Shown here: piece by piece, positions 1 to 10,779 of the stretch
Position numbering within the stretch: position 1 is the first letter of the stretch
Layout of the letters: the number at the start of each line of letters is the position of its first letter
NCBI GenBank assembly: GCA_035048495.1
Contig: CM068549.1
Location: 10,712,000-10,775,999, forward strand
From: Euptelea pleiosperma
Lineage: Eukaryota > Streptophyta > Magnoliopsida > Ranunculales > Eupteleaceae
Reading direction: 5' to 3'
Length of the DNA: 64,000 nt
Position numbers and translations under genes: made by a program
Notes under the pieces: model-generated
Database searches by the model: none
What the model was told of the DNA's origin: nothing
The model's input: the letters and a program-made list of their open reading frames with translations, nothing else

Positions 1-904
1 AACATCGACATGACAGTTTTTCCGTGGTAACCTTTGCCAAGGAAAGCCACATCCAGACGGAAAATATTACTAACTGGAAAGTTAAACGAAACAGAAGTTA
101 CCTACGTAGCACCGTTACAAATGTAGCTTCCAACCTTAGCCAAGGTCCATTACCGATGCGTCCACGTCCTTTGAATCAACGTTATGATTCCACGCGCGCC
201 CTTCTAATCAAGAAGCCTTGTCCGCTTGTTCAGTTTGGTACTCCCCAAACATACCATCGATCAGCCACTCTGATATTAATTCTCAACTCTCCAGCCTCTG
301 CTGAAGGTGAAGGACTCAATACACCCTGAACCCTAAGTTGCGCATAGTCCAATCGATTGTGGGCTAGTACGGATGGGTTTTTCCTTCATAAAGGTCCAAT
401 CGATCGGACTCAGAATGAGTTCTGTCCGTAGAGTCCGATCGATTGATCAGGAGAGTCCAATCGATCGGACTTTGAAACAGTTTCTGTTCTGTAGGGTCCA
501 ATTGATTGATCAGGAAGATCGAAATCCAATCGATTGGCCTGGATAGTCTAATCAATTGGACATACCCCTATAGTCAAAATCTTGACTATACTCGGGTCCA
601 TCCTCTGACTAAGTTTGACCATTATATTTTATTCATTTAAACCTTATTCCTATGGCCACTAAGTCACTTACCTTTCTAGGCGAGCGTACACGATCTTTAA
701 CGGATAAATGGACAGTTGCTCAGATGACTCCTATCGTCAACCGTCTGATTCTTCCTGTCTCTGTCTTTTAGTCTTCACGTAGTCGGTGAAGTATGTATAC
801 CACGACATCTTCAACGCTACACTAGTGCTCGTAAGAAAGGTTACAAGAAGTTTTTGTGTCACACGGAATCTTTGCCAAACTAGAATATGAGATTATTCTT
901 TACA
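1..904 (-). mobile_element. SIRE-type Copia LTR fragment (cut by window edge)
   Basis: This stretch matches the right-hand part of the two LTRs of element B: the leader-like block near 30-330, the CGATTG palindrome array, and the closing sequence ending TTATTCTTTACA at 904. Read on the minus strand it is the LTR start (TGTAAAG...). The neighbour at 905 is gypsy gag, so the copia LTR was inserted into element F, as a solo LTR or as the end of a longer element outside the window. The TSD cannot be tested. Confidence 0.85.
337..570. repeat. CCAATCGATTGG palindrome array in copia LTR
   Basis: About seven imperfect copies of the self-complementary motif CCAATCGATTGG, spaced some 20-45 bp apart. 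It matches the arrays at 5005-5250, 11700-12006 and 46850-47125. In the minus-strand LTR it lies in U3, upstream of the expected TATA box. Confidence 0.8.
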
Positions 905-2405
905 GTCTACCGGCTTTGACTCAGCCGAGACTTCCATTAACAAATGCTCATTGTCCTTCTTACTTTTTCACGATGAGCATTTTGAGAGTTGACGACCCCG
1001 CTGTAAATCATGTTGATTACCCCGTTGGGTTGTCTTCTTTCTTCTCTGTCGACCTGTCTTCGTTCGATGTCTTCTTCTTCTTCTTCGCTTCGGTCTTCCT
1101 CCCAGACCACAAATCGGTCTATATGCCCTTGATTCACCAAATACTGCAGCAGGTTCATCAAGGCATAGCATTCATCCATAGGATAATCTCTAGCTCTATG
1201 GTACGCACAAAACGGCTTATCCGGCCGGTCGGCGTAGGTTGTCTTAGGGGCCTTGAAGTAAGCCTCCCCTCGGATTTTCTCTAGAATTACAGATCTTTTC
1301 TCGTTTAAGGGCATGTATTCTCTCGGCCCTTCCATATTTTTTCTCTGAAACCTCTCTCTCCCCCGATCCCTACTGACGGATCGGTCTCTCTTACTTCCTC
1401 CCTTCCCAGCAGAGGATCCGACCTCATTAATTTTGACATCGACTGGCTCAATTCGAGCTTTAATTGCATCCTCCACTTTGATTTGCTCTTCTAGGGCTTG
1501 GTAGGCGTCCTCCTGCCTAGATGGATTTTGCATCACCAACTGTTTCTGAGCCCGAGACCCCACCAAGATGCTGACTTGGAGGGCAAACACGGCAGTTCGT
1601 TCTTTTAGCTGGTCAACCTGAGCAACCTCCTTCCTGAAACGAGCCATATAGTCTCGGAGTGACTCTCCTTTGACTTGCTTGATGTTAAGAAGAGCTGTGA
1701 CGCATAACATCCGCTTCCTCAGATGAATGTACTTCGTGGTGAATACATCCTCTAAGGTCTTAAAATTTATGATCGAGCCTTCCCCCTGGGTATAGAACCA
1801 AACTAGGGCAATCCCCTTCAAAGTTGTCGGGAACATCCGACAAAATAAGCCGTCAAAGGATGGCGAATCCCACAACACCATGGCTTGCCGGTAGTGAAAC
1901 AAACGGTCTATCGGATCTGCTGCCTAGTCATATAACTCAAAATACGATTGTTGGAACTTCCTCGGGATCTCGATTCTCAAGATATTCTCTGAGAAAGGCG
2001 ACCTCAATGCCCGCAAGGCGTCTTTGGCAGCTCCAGCTGTCGTCTTCTCTCCGATTATTGGTCTTGCATCTCAGTCTTGCTGGATCATTTCAGTCACCTT
2101 CTCTATCATGACCATATTAGTGCGATGTTCCGACTCTGGGTTCTCCCGGGCGAGTGGCTGCTGATCTCGCACTATATCTCACCCCCATGCAATACTGTCT
2201 TGGCAGTCTCCCCCGTGCAAGTTGGAGCTTTATCCTTGTTCTTCAACTCCTTTCAAGGTAGGTTCTTTCAGATCGTCTTCTCGGTCTCTCAGTGGATCTT
2301 CCTGATCGACCGCATCTTCCATCATCTGTTGTTTCAGTTGGCAATTCTCTCTTCTCACATTCTCCATCCCATTTCTCATTTTTTGCATTTCATCGAGTAG
2401 CCAGT
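905..2405 (-). pseudogene. Tat-lineage Ty3/gypsy gag, main part (element F)
   Basis: Gag of a Tat-type Ty3/gypsy element, the capsid/nucleocapsid precursor that packages element RNA. The longest open run is 1902-937. It holds the plant Retrotrans_gag core (DPIDRLFHYRQAM, then a region with WF, LRDYMARF and EVAQVDQL) and, near its end, a zinc-knuckle-like C-x2-H-x4-D-x4-C run (CAYHRARDYPMDEC) followed by the typical LVNQGHIDRFV. The usual histidine of the knuckle is D here. Upstream (2400-1926) the frame continues as a coiled-coil-like acidic N-terminal part but carries several stops, including TAG directly before AADPIDRL near 1923. Element E is inserted at 2405; the gag start lies at 59770 and the two halves rejoin in frame across E. 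No F pol is in the window. Dead copy; lineage call is confident. Confidence 0.85.
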
Positions 2406-2856
2406 TGATATTCGCTTAAAATTGCATTTTTTTACTATTATCCTCTAAGTGTTATCACAATCACCTACGTAAAATGACTATATTTATCTACTTTTCTACG
2501 TAAGAGTCTCTTTCATTATGTAGAACATACTTTTTTGGACGAAATGGTATATTGCATGAATTAAACACATTCTCGAAACTCTAGATATTAAGCCATTTTG
2601 ATTAAATCTCATGACATGTTTTTTCTGCCATAGGGACACCAATCGAACGAGTCTGATGGAATGCGGGTGCACAATCAACCTCCAGAACCTAGTATCAAAG
2701 CTTAAAGAGCCCACAGGCTATGATAAAAAGATAGAAGCCAAGTACAAATCAAGCACGAGGATCGTAAAGCTGAATCAAGAACCGAGAGAGCGACAAAGCC
2801 GATGAACGAGAGACGGATCCAAGAGACTCAAAGCCACACCAACGGATCATCAATGA

Positions 2857-2921
2857 TGGCTTGATCTAATTGGAAAGATCATAGAATAACCATGTTGAAG
2901 AATGGGTTCTCAGACCCTCTG
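2857..2921 (+). other. tRNA-like A/B-box module in E LTR
   Basis: A D-arm-like stretch (CTAATTGGAAAGATC) followed about 35 nt later by a T-arm-like GGG-TTCTCAGA-CCC. It lies at the same LTR position as clearer copies in A (12735-12788) and D (33316-33371). The 3' LTR copy is near 58160-58230. This copy is degenerate, so it is not a tRNA gene. Confidence 0.5.
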
Positions 2922-3249
2922 CCAAATCTCCCTCTCTTATTTCCCTTATTTTTCTCATTTCACTAACTTTTCTCCCTTGTTTATCTTCCATCTCTTTAGA
3001 TCTATCTTACAAGCCGTTAGATCACCCCATTTGCCCATCGGATCGCAAATCGGACCATCCGACCCTCAAATCTGACCTCCGGATCCTTAGATCGACCATC
3101 TGATCGACCAATCAATCATCTGATTACCATACTATCTCACTTCACTCCATCTCCTCTTTTTTTCCCCGCACTAACTGTAACCCAACCTTACCCAACATTC
3201 ATCTCACCCATGACCCGGACCCTAAATGCGCGACCCGTGACCCGATTCC

Positions 3250-3440
3250 AACTAAAATAGTGGATGAATAATGGTGAATAGGGATGAATAGTAGATGAAT
3301 AATGGATGAATAGTAGATGAATAATAGTGAATAGGGGTGAATAGGGATGAATAGTATATGAATAATGGATGAATAGTACTGAATAGGGTGAATAGTGGTA
3401 AATAGTGGATGAATAGGGATGAATAGTGATAAATAGTGGC
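3250..3440 (+). repeat. GAATAGTG minisatellite in E LTR U3
   Basis: Irregular tandem array of 8-13-bp units built on GATGAATAGTG, between the tRNA-like module and the TATA box. The 3' LTR copy at 58560-58690 is shorter by several units, so it has changed length since insertion. Long Tyr/Ser/His-rich reading frames here are artefacts of the repeat. Confidence 0.9.
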
Positions 3441-3626
3441 ATGGGTGGTATTGGTGTGAATAAGGAAACAAAGATTTAGTTTTGGGAAATGAAAAGGGTG
3501 AGGACGGATGGAATTAATCATATAGAACGGGTGGCCCAAAGTAAAGAGGGGTTGTTGCTACAACATGGGTCTAACAATCCAACGGTTGAGATATCTCTCC
3601 CTTTTAAAACATCTTTAAAACCCTAA

Positions 3627-3634
3627 TATATAAG
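3627..3634 (+). promoter_or_regulatory. LTR TATA box (E 5' LTR)
   Basis: TATATAAG followed about 30-40 bp on by a CT-rich leader (CTCTCTCTCTCTCC). The same motif is at 58875-58882 in the 3' LTR, and at 33928 and 54770 in D. Confidence 0.7.
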
Positions 3635-3745
3635 GGGAAGACGACTTTTTCAAAGGGGGGTCTCCTTCTCTCTCTCTCTCCAGTGCCTCTCTCCATCACT
3701 CTCTCACCCTTCACCCCGTCTCGTTGACCTTCTCCACCTTCTTCA

Positions 3746-3846
3746 ATGGCTTCCCTCATGGCCTGCAACACACCGGTAAGTCTGGACAGCACCTCTCCAA
3801 GCGTGTCCCAAACGTCATCAAGCAGCCGGTGGATTGCAAGTTCTTT
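3746..3846 (+). other. Exon-1-like ORF in LTR U5 with transit-peptide character
   Basis: Downstream of the TATA box an ATG in good context (TTCAATGG) opens MASLMACNTPVSLDSTSPSV and then reaches donor-like GTAAG sites (3776 and about 3856). The 3' LTR copy (about 58996-59100) keeps a similar frame but has lost the first ATG (ACG). The Met-Ala start, many Ser/Thr and few acidic residues resemble a chloroplast transit peptide. No gene is recognised. Confidence 0.4.
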
Positions 3847-4126
3847 TCCTCACGGGTAAGTACTTCTCTCTCTCACCAGTGAGCCTCCCTTTGGACCATC
3901 ATCTCTTGGAGATCCCATGCATTGCTAGCTCCTCATTTTTCTCCACTGTGATTCCTATTACAAGCCGTAGCCTGCACCTCCTTGCACCTGCAACCATCTC
4001 TCTCATTCTATCTCTACTTCTATTTATTTCTCTTCTCTTTTCTTTGAGTTAATGTTTGTTTTATTTTTTCTTTCTTGTTGGTTAAACAATTCTGATCATG
4101 TAGCTTTCTTTTATGGATCAATAGAA

Positions 4127-4131
4127 GTGTT
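4127..4131. repeat. Left TSD of element B (GTGTT)
   Basis: GTGTT directly before TGAAATTTTACTGG; the same 5-mer follows B at 24610-24614. Removing B joins E's LTR exactly as in the uninterrupted copy near 59390. Confidence 0.95.
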
Positions 4132-4914
4132 TGAAATTTTACTGGTCTATTCTCTTTAACTCAATATACCTAGAAGGGGGGGTTGATTAGGTATTTAAAT
4201 TTAATTATACCTACACAGTTTTACTGGTCGATGGTAAGGGGATAAAATCGCATGCCTTGGTTCTTTGATAAAGGATTATCACAACCGACTCAAATCAAAT
4301 ATACCTTCGTGGTATATTGTCTTTTTGTCATTTGATCTAATCAAGATAGATTGCAGAATACAAACAAACAATCATGCAAGACAAGATATTTTTACGTGGA
4401 AACCTTAGCCAAGGAAAAACCACGGGAGCACGTCCAGACGGAAAGTATCACTAACTGAAAAGTTAAACGAAACAAAGGTTACTTACACAGCACCATTGCA
4501 AATACAGCTTCCAACCTTAGCCAAGGCCTACAGCTAAGAAGCCTTATCCGCTTGTTCAGTTTGGTACACCCCAAACTTACCGTCGATCGGCTCCTCCGAT
4601 CTTAATTCTCAACACTCCCGCTTTTGCAGAAGGTGAAGGATTCAGTACACCCTGAACCCCAAGTTGCTCAAAAGGTGTTTGAGTCACATTGGTACTTTCA
4701 GGCTTACTAGGTTGAATATAGAAGTGGAAACCTAGGCTGAGTAAAGATCAAGCTCTTGGCTTTGATCGAGAAGAGAACAAGCTCACAAGATGTGAATGAA
4801 AATAAGCTTCTTGCTCTTCGAATGGACACTCTAATAAATATAGCCTTTGCTTCTCTCTTTTGAAGATTGAGTCACTCTGTGTTTTTGTGTGTTTAGAGAA
4901 GGCATAGAATGGTT

Positions 4915-4924
4915 CTATTTATAG
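4915..4924 (-). promoter_or_regulatory. LTR TATA box of element B
   Basis: Minus-strand CTATAAATAG, a standard plant TATA context, with the palindrome array 80-330 bp upstream. The other LTR has CTATAAATG at 11614-11622. Confidence 0.7.
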
Positions 4925-5004
4925 AATTCCAAGACCTTGAGTCGTGTGGAACGTGGGATAATGGAACCATGAATTTTGGATCTAAAAAGACCAATTCTGC
5001 TCAA

Positions 5005-5250
5005 GGTCCAATCGATTGGGGATAAATGTCCAACCGATTGGGTTCAATAAGTTTTTTGTTCCGAAGGCACAAATCGATTGCACAGGGTTCTCCAATTGAT
5101 TTGACATATATAGCTTTCTATCCTGAAGGCTCCAATCGATTACATAGAGTCTCCAATCGATTGTGCTCAAATAAGTTTCTGCCTCGTAGTCTCCAATCGA
5201 TTACACAGTGTCTCCAATCGATTGGGGATAGATGTCCAATCGATTGGATT
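5005..5250. repeat. CCAATCGATTGG palindrome array, left LTR of B
   Basis: About nine copies of CCAATCGATTGG or near variants in 245 bp, in U3 directly upstream of the minus-strand TATA box at 4915-4924. The core is self-complementary and includes a CCAAT box on both strands. Confidence 0.88.
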
Positions 5251-5591
5251 ATCCCACTAGTCAATAAAATTGACTTTGACTCAGGTCTGTCCAATGACTA
5301 AGTATGATCATTATATTTTGTTCATTTTAATCAACTCCTATGGCCACTAAGTCACTTACCTTCCTAATCGAGCGTACACGATCGTTAATTGACAAATCGG
5401 CAGTTACTCAGATGACTCCTATCGTCAACTATCTGATTCTTGCTATCTCTATCTTTTAGTCTTCACGTAGTTGGCGAAGTATGCGTACCACGACATCTTC
5501 ACGCTACACTTGTGCTCGTAGAAACGGTTACAAGAATGTTTTTATATAAAATAGAATCTTTGCCAAATTGAATATGAAAATATTCCTTACA

Positions 5592-5606
5592 ATCTCCCCC
5601 TTTGGC
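5592..5606 (-). other. Polypurine tract of element B
   Basis: Minus strand GCCAAAGGGGGAGAT abutting the LTR start TGTAAGG. This is the usual SIRE-type plus-strand primer site. Confidence 0.88.
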
Positions 5607-6168
5607 AATTCCGTGACAAAAAATATTTAATCATATAGAAGGTAAAAAATAAAAAATACAATCCCCACCCTCTAACATGATTCACTCACTATCTCACACT
5701 CTTTTGGAGATAATCGAACAGATAGTGTAATGGCTTTTGATCTGTTCCCTGCACATTCTACCAACAATACATACCCTGTAATATCATCAGTAATCAATAA
5801 ATCATATAAAATGTAGTGAGCTTATTATGCACATCACAAGTAGAGAAATCGAAAAAATAATAAAATTTTTCTCCCCCTAAATTTCTCTCTCCCTATCTCA
5901 TGCATTAACTTATTTTTACCGCTATGATTTTTTCTCCCCCTTTTTGTCACAGATTGACAAAGGTACAGAAATATAAGCATGCAATGAATATTTATCATGA
6001 GAAACAAGTGCAATATATACATTCATAACCAAATACATACTGATTTATAACCTGTAACACAATATAACACAAGCAGAGTATAACCATACATAATCTGAGT
6101 TTATCGGTGTACAATAATAACAAAAATAAAAGCACTCAATAACTCTGAAGATAGCTCTCTCCAGGAGT

Positions 6169-7324
6169 CTATGTAGATGGTCTAACACCATCATGCTGAT
6201 CAGGGCCATGTGCTGGTGGATGCTGTCCAAAGCCCATCATGGTGAACTGGTACTCCATGTATTGCTGCATATCATACATGGAGCCCGACATCCTCTCCTG
6301 TCCCTCCTCTAATCGGCGAAAGCTTTGTGCCATCCGCTCATGCGCTGTGAGACGCTGGTCGAATCCCACCATCTGATGATGAAGAGACTCAAAGGAGTAA
6401 GGGACATGCATCTCATGAGGCTGGATAAAGGATAATTGTGGCTCTGGAGGATGTATCTCACTATCTGGTTGCTGACCCCTTGGCTCGGTATCATCCCCCA
6501 AGTCCTCATCGAAAATATCATCGAAGTGTGGAGGTACATCTGTCACTCTCTGAACCTAAGACATGCTCTTCTTGATAGTCGAAGGCCCAATAGGCCCCAT
6601 GGGAGAGCACACCTCCTCAGTAGCTCAAATAGGCACATCCAGATGAAGTAGGATAGAGCTCACAAGTAGAGGGAAAGGGATGTAAGAGGTATGAAGGCAC
6701 TCCAATCAAATATCTGTCCTATGAGTGTCTCAGTCAACGTGACCCTAGAAGTCGTCATCTCACGAGTCTTAGGAATGTACTCATATGAGGTAGACGGATG
6801 AGGAATGTCCAACAAGGTAGAGATAAGATCAGGTGTAATAGTCAGGTAAGCCCAGAGACAAAAGTCTGGAAGGATAGCTCACTCGGGTCATCACACTGAA
6901 TGGCGTGCATGTTGACATAAAAAATTTTAACTAAGACAGGGTAAAATGGAATGGTCAAGCGAGTGATAGGAACCCACTCGCGAGATACGAACAATGAATA
7001 GACCATAGTACCCAAAATAGTGCTAAACTCAACTACTCTCTCAGTAGTGAATTTCTGACTAGAGAAATGCTCAAAGCGATCTCTAACGAAATTGAAAATG
7101 AACGGAGAGATAGGAGCACTCACCGGTGGAATATCGCTATGATGGGCACGACCCCGAGCTCTCCTAGGTCCTCTGGATGATTCAACCCACTCAGAGTGTC
7201 GCGACCCACTGAATCGACCACCCCGTTTGACTCGTGATTGAGTCCGTTGAACCAGCGGTTCTTCATCATCACTTTCTTCTTTAGATACCACAATAGCTCT
7301 TCTATGACGAGGATTCGTTGCCAT
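6169..7324 (-). pseudogene. Extra ORF of element B (plant 'transposon protein'-like), frameshifted
   Basis: In the position where SIRE elements may carry an env-like or additional ORF there is a minus-strand frame starting MATNPRHRRAIVVSK at 7324. Residues 1-80 are polar, with a basic/acidic stretch and Arg-rich runs. Residues 80-160 look folded (FEHFSSQKFTTERVVEF, REWVPITRLTIPFYPVLVKIFYVNM). Near 6845 the frame shifts by one and continues as GLPDYYTPDLISTLLDIPHP; after further damage a last open piece (6546-6169) is rich in Gln, Met and His. The order 'helical start, REW..., YPVLVKIFYVNM, then GLPDYYTPDLI' resembles the putative plant transposon protein domain found in many plant retroelement ORFs (Transposase_32-like). 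That assignment is from memory of the pattern and unproven. Function unknown. An array of CCAATCGATTGG motifs lies just upstream. Confidence 0.55.
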
Positions 7325-7464
7325 GAGCACCAAGAAAGGAAGAAAATACAAAAAAATCTCCATTTTTGCTCAGAAACTCTCCAAAAACACAACGAAAAGG
7401 GTGAAGTAGAATACAAGGAAATCGAGAGAATCACTCCACAAAACCTTATGTGAACAGTAGATCG

Positions 7465-7625
7465 GGCACCTGCAATCGATTGGGAGAAATCTCAGAGGCG
7501 ATTGGATCGATTAGGGTTGAAAATGACCCATTTTGGGTTTTATAAAATCGAACGTCGCACTGTCCAATCGATTGGGCTGTACTCTCCAATCGATTGGGCT
7601 GTACCCTTCAATCGATTGGACTGGT
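7465..7625. repeat. Internal CCAATCGATTGG array upstream of the extra ORF
   Basis: Five copies or near-copies (about 7473, 7500, 7563, 7585, 7607) of the LTR palindrome occur here, inside the element, 140-300 bp upstream of the extra ORF's start on the minus strand. Confidence 0.8.
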
Positions 7626-7744
7626 TCGAGAAGAAAAAAAAAATTTTTAAAAAATTTTAAATCAATAGGCTCATTTTCCAGGACTCCCAAGAAAATCTTT
7701 TCAAGTCAAAAAATCCTTTTTAAACTGCTCAAGAAAAGATAAAA

Positions 7745-8866
7745 CGTCAGAAAAACATAAAATTCACTTCATGAAGACAATCTCGATAAGCAATAAACAC
7801 TGATTCTGATTTGAGAGAATTAACTAACACGTTAGTGCAATCTTTTGCTCCATCAAAAATATTAATTCTTTTAGACCTTAGCGCAAGTCACAGATCACTA
7901 ATAATCATAGATTCAAATATCAACAATAAATATCATCACGTGTAAGTGATCTGAGTCTATCTGTGGTACCGGATAAGATTTCAGTAATAATTTCTCATAA
8001 GTATCAGAATCTGGAGGTATCCTGTATCCGATCATAAAATCCTCATTTGAGTTATTTAGGGATCTCACATACTCTCATGTATAAGGGTATTTGCTGATGG
8101 ATAAGAATTTTTCTAGCAAATTGGCTGTCCTTTACACCATTTTTATTTACTTTGAATATAGGTAGCTTTCACTCTCCATGTAGGTAGCCCTTTTCTACAG
8201 CAATGAGAATCAGATTTTAATTTTAAACATGGCCATACAGATGGCATACACTCTAACTTTTGTGGAGGTAGCCGTTTCCTTAAAAAAAATAACTCTCATT
8301 GGGAAGCCAACAGTCGACTATAGTGTAGTTTCGAAATCAACTGAAGGCAGAAAGACTACTAATTTGAAGTTATAATCAGTAGAAGTTTATTCTTAATTCT
8401 AATAATACAAGATTTCACACCTCTATCAAATCTATTCTTACAGAAATACTCAGTGTGCATGTGAATGTGAGATATACTGTTTCAATAATCTTCTAATGCA
8501 TACTAGTAAAAATTGACTAATCATAACAATTAAAAGATATAATACCTAGATTAGCAAAATTTTTACTAACAGTTAAGTCATTTTTCTTGGAATGTCTTAG
8601 AAATTACTGCTCATCAAAATTGTATAGAATAATAATTTTAACATTCTTCTGAACACTTGATCTTTTAATTTTTCTGAAATATTATCAAATTTTATTCTTC
8701 AAAATGAAGCAACATAAAAAAGAAACAAAAATCCCTCAAAACATAAGAATTTTAGAGCAAGAGGAGATAGAGAGCACATTGCTCAGAAATATGACATTGA
8801 TGAACATTTCTCCTTCAGAGAATCTTTCTTAACCCACACCGATGTGAGTTTGGCAGATGGATCAAC
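7745..8866 (-). other. Non-coding spacer where copia pol should be
   Basis: About 1.1 kb, AT-rich, with stops in all frames. It contains several short repeats of the type GGTAGC near 8160-8275. None of the copia pol motifs (protease DSG, integrase HHCC/DDE, RT YVDD) is seen. Confidence 0.6.
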
Positions 8867-10690
8867 TCACTTAGGACCTTTCCTCTTTTGAGTTACATAA
8901 CTCTGAGGTTGTTTGAATTTTTCAAGAGACTCAATCTCCTTGATTAATTCTTTAGACCTTTCCAGCATGTCTTTCATCTTCATAGATAGCACATCCAAAT
9001 AATTTATCTCATAATGTGTCTTCATACGAATTCTCTGACTTTTCACATTCTGAGTGGTATTCACCATTTTTTCTAGAGGATTTTGATGTGTTCTTCTCAA
9101 CTTGTGATAGTCTTTAATCACATGACCCATGTTTTTGCAGTATTTGCACCGACGACTGCTTTTTACCATTTTGATCGGGTCATTGATCTGTATGGGAATA
9201 GCTTAGGCTTTAACAAAAATCATATTGGATGAAAACCTTTTTTCTTGATTGTTTTTGTAACCCAAACCCTGTTTGTCTCCGTAGACTTTTCCCACACGAA
9301 GAATCTCATCAAGCTTTGTAGAGCTGGATGAGAATCCTGACACATCCCTTTTTGATTTGAGAACCTCATTCTCTAGGAATTCCTTACGTGTCATGCAAGT
9401 TTGGAATTCACATTCCAGTGACTTGTTCCTCTTTAGCAGAGACTCATTCTCTTTTTAATTTTTCAGTGTCAATTACTAAGGCTACATTTTCAGAGTCAAG
9501 ATATTTAACCCTGTCAGATAAAACTTTGTTAGCCTTGATGAATTTTATCGATTCCTCATACAGTTCTTTCATACCATTACATTTCCTGGACTCTCATCAT
9601 CACTTTTCTTGGACTCTCCATGAGATCCATAGGGACTATTAAAATGAGCAACAAAAGTTGTATACTTATCAGTCTTTTCATTGCTATCTGAATTATCAGA
9701 ATGATCTTCTGATTCTTCATTTCATGTGGCATTAAATGCTTTTGCCTTGCCCTTGTATTCTTCTTTGTTTGGGCACACATTAGCAAAGTGACCGAAACCC
9801 TTACATTTGAAACATTGGGGATCGCTTGAGAGGCTTTCCCTAGGGTTCCTGTCACTTCTACTACCTCTCTCATGAGGTCTAGCATGATCCACAGTTTTAT
9901 CAAACTATTTATTGTTCTTGAACTTATCGTTTTTCGAACGAAAGAATTTTTTGAATTTTTTCACGAACAGTGCCATTTCTACTTCAGAGTCAACATCTGA
10001 CTCTCAGAATCTTGAGCTTCAGAAACCTTAAGGGAATTCCTTTTGATTTCTTTGGCTGTCTCAAATTCATCTCATAAGTTTGTAGAGACTCAACGAGCTC
10101 ATCGACTTTAAGAGAGTCAACATCTTTGCTCTCTTTAATCGCAGTTACCTTAGCTTGAAATCTATCAGGTAAGGATCTCAAAATTTTCCAAACAACTTTT
10201 GATTCAGGGATGACCTCACCCAAATTGTGAGCAGAGTTCACAATATCACTAAGTTTGGCATAAAACTCAGTAAAGGTATCATTCTCTTCCATTCTCATGG
10301 ATTCGAACTTAGACGTCAATATTTGAAGTTTGGAAATCTTAACGGCTGACGTTCCTTCGTGTGTGACTCTAAGTATGTCCCGTGCTTCTTTAGCTAGGGA
10401 ACACGTAGAGATTCTTCTAAATTCATTCTTGTCAACAACATTAAAATAGCATTTAACCCTTTGCTATTAAGACAACAACAATCTATGTCCGCTTTAGTCC
10501 AGTCATTTTTCGATTTAAGAATGATTTTATCTCCTACTTTCATTGTGGGTGGTAACCAACCATCCACTACAGACATCCAGACTATTTCATCAATGGACTT
10601 TAGAAAAGCCCTCATCTTAGCCTTCCAATAGGCATAGTCTTCCCAATCAAACAATGGAGGTTTGGATGTATTTCCACCATCTCTTTGCAT
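8867..10690 (-). pseudogene. SIRE-type copia gag, broken
   Basis: Copia gag: forms the particle and binds element RNA. It starts at 10690 directly after the leader. N-terminal part: PPLFDWEDYAYWKAKMRAFL, the usual 'F.G..Y..WK..M' opening of SIRE gag. The UBN2-type core follows (10319-10000: MEENDTFTEFYAKLSDIVN, ILRSLPDRFQAKVTAI). A zinc knuckle CFKCKGFGHFANVC lies on the minus strand near 9828-9787, in a different frame from the core. Next come a coiled-coil stretch (9560-9240), GLGY, and a second knuckle-like CKYCKNMGHVIKDY in which the last Cys is Tyr. The end reads KGPK, which in SIRE lies just before protease; here a stop follows. At least three frameshifts and stops, so no full product. 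The order and length up to KGPK are normal for the family. Confidence 0.85.
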
Positions 10691-10765
10691 TTTGACAAAT
10701 TAATAAAAATAGACTAATTTTTCAGGAATCTAAATTTAGGTGATTAAACCTTAAATAGAAATACC

Positions 10766-10777
10766 CGCTCTGATACC
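10766..10777 (-). other. Primer-binding site of element B (Met-tRNA type)
   Basis: Minus strand TGGTATCAGAGC, complementary to the 3' end of plant initiator Met-tRNA, two bases from the LTR edge at 10780. Confidence 0.93.
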
Positions 10778-10779
10778 AA

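Larger units (their letters stand above)
2406..4131 (+). repeat. Element E 5' LTR, first part
   Basis: Aligns by eye along its whole length with 57705-59394 of the E 3' LTR, including the minisatellite, TATA box and exon-like ORF. It stops at GTGTT, the TSD of B; the rest of the LTR is at 24615-24908. Confidence 0.92.
4132..5591 (-). repeat. Element B 3' LTR
   Basis: Runs TGAAATTTTACTGG...ATTCCTTACA on the plus strand. Compared with the other LTR it lacks about 55 bp after GGCCTAC (near 4530), a block present at 11168-11230. Confidence 0.92.

Noticed and set aside
3188..3539. Three overlapping minus-strand frames rich in Tyr, Ser, His and Ile
   Set aside because: They translate the GAATAGTG minisatellite, whose unit happens to be free of stops; they are not proteins.
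5005..5250. A CRISPR-like array (regular repeats with spacers)
   Set aside because: Repeats are 12 bp, imperfect and unevenly spaced, in a plant copia LTR, with no cas genes.
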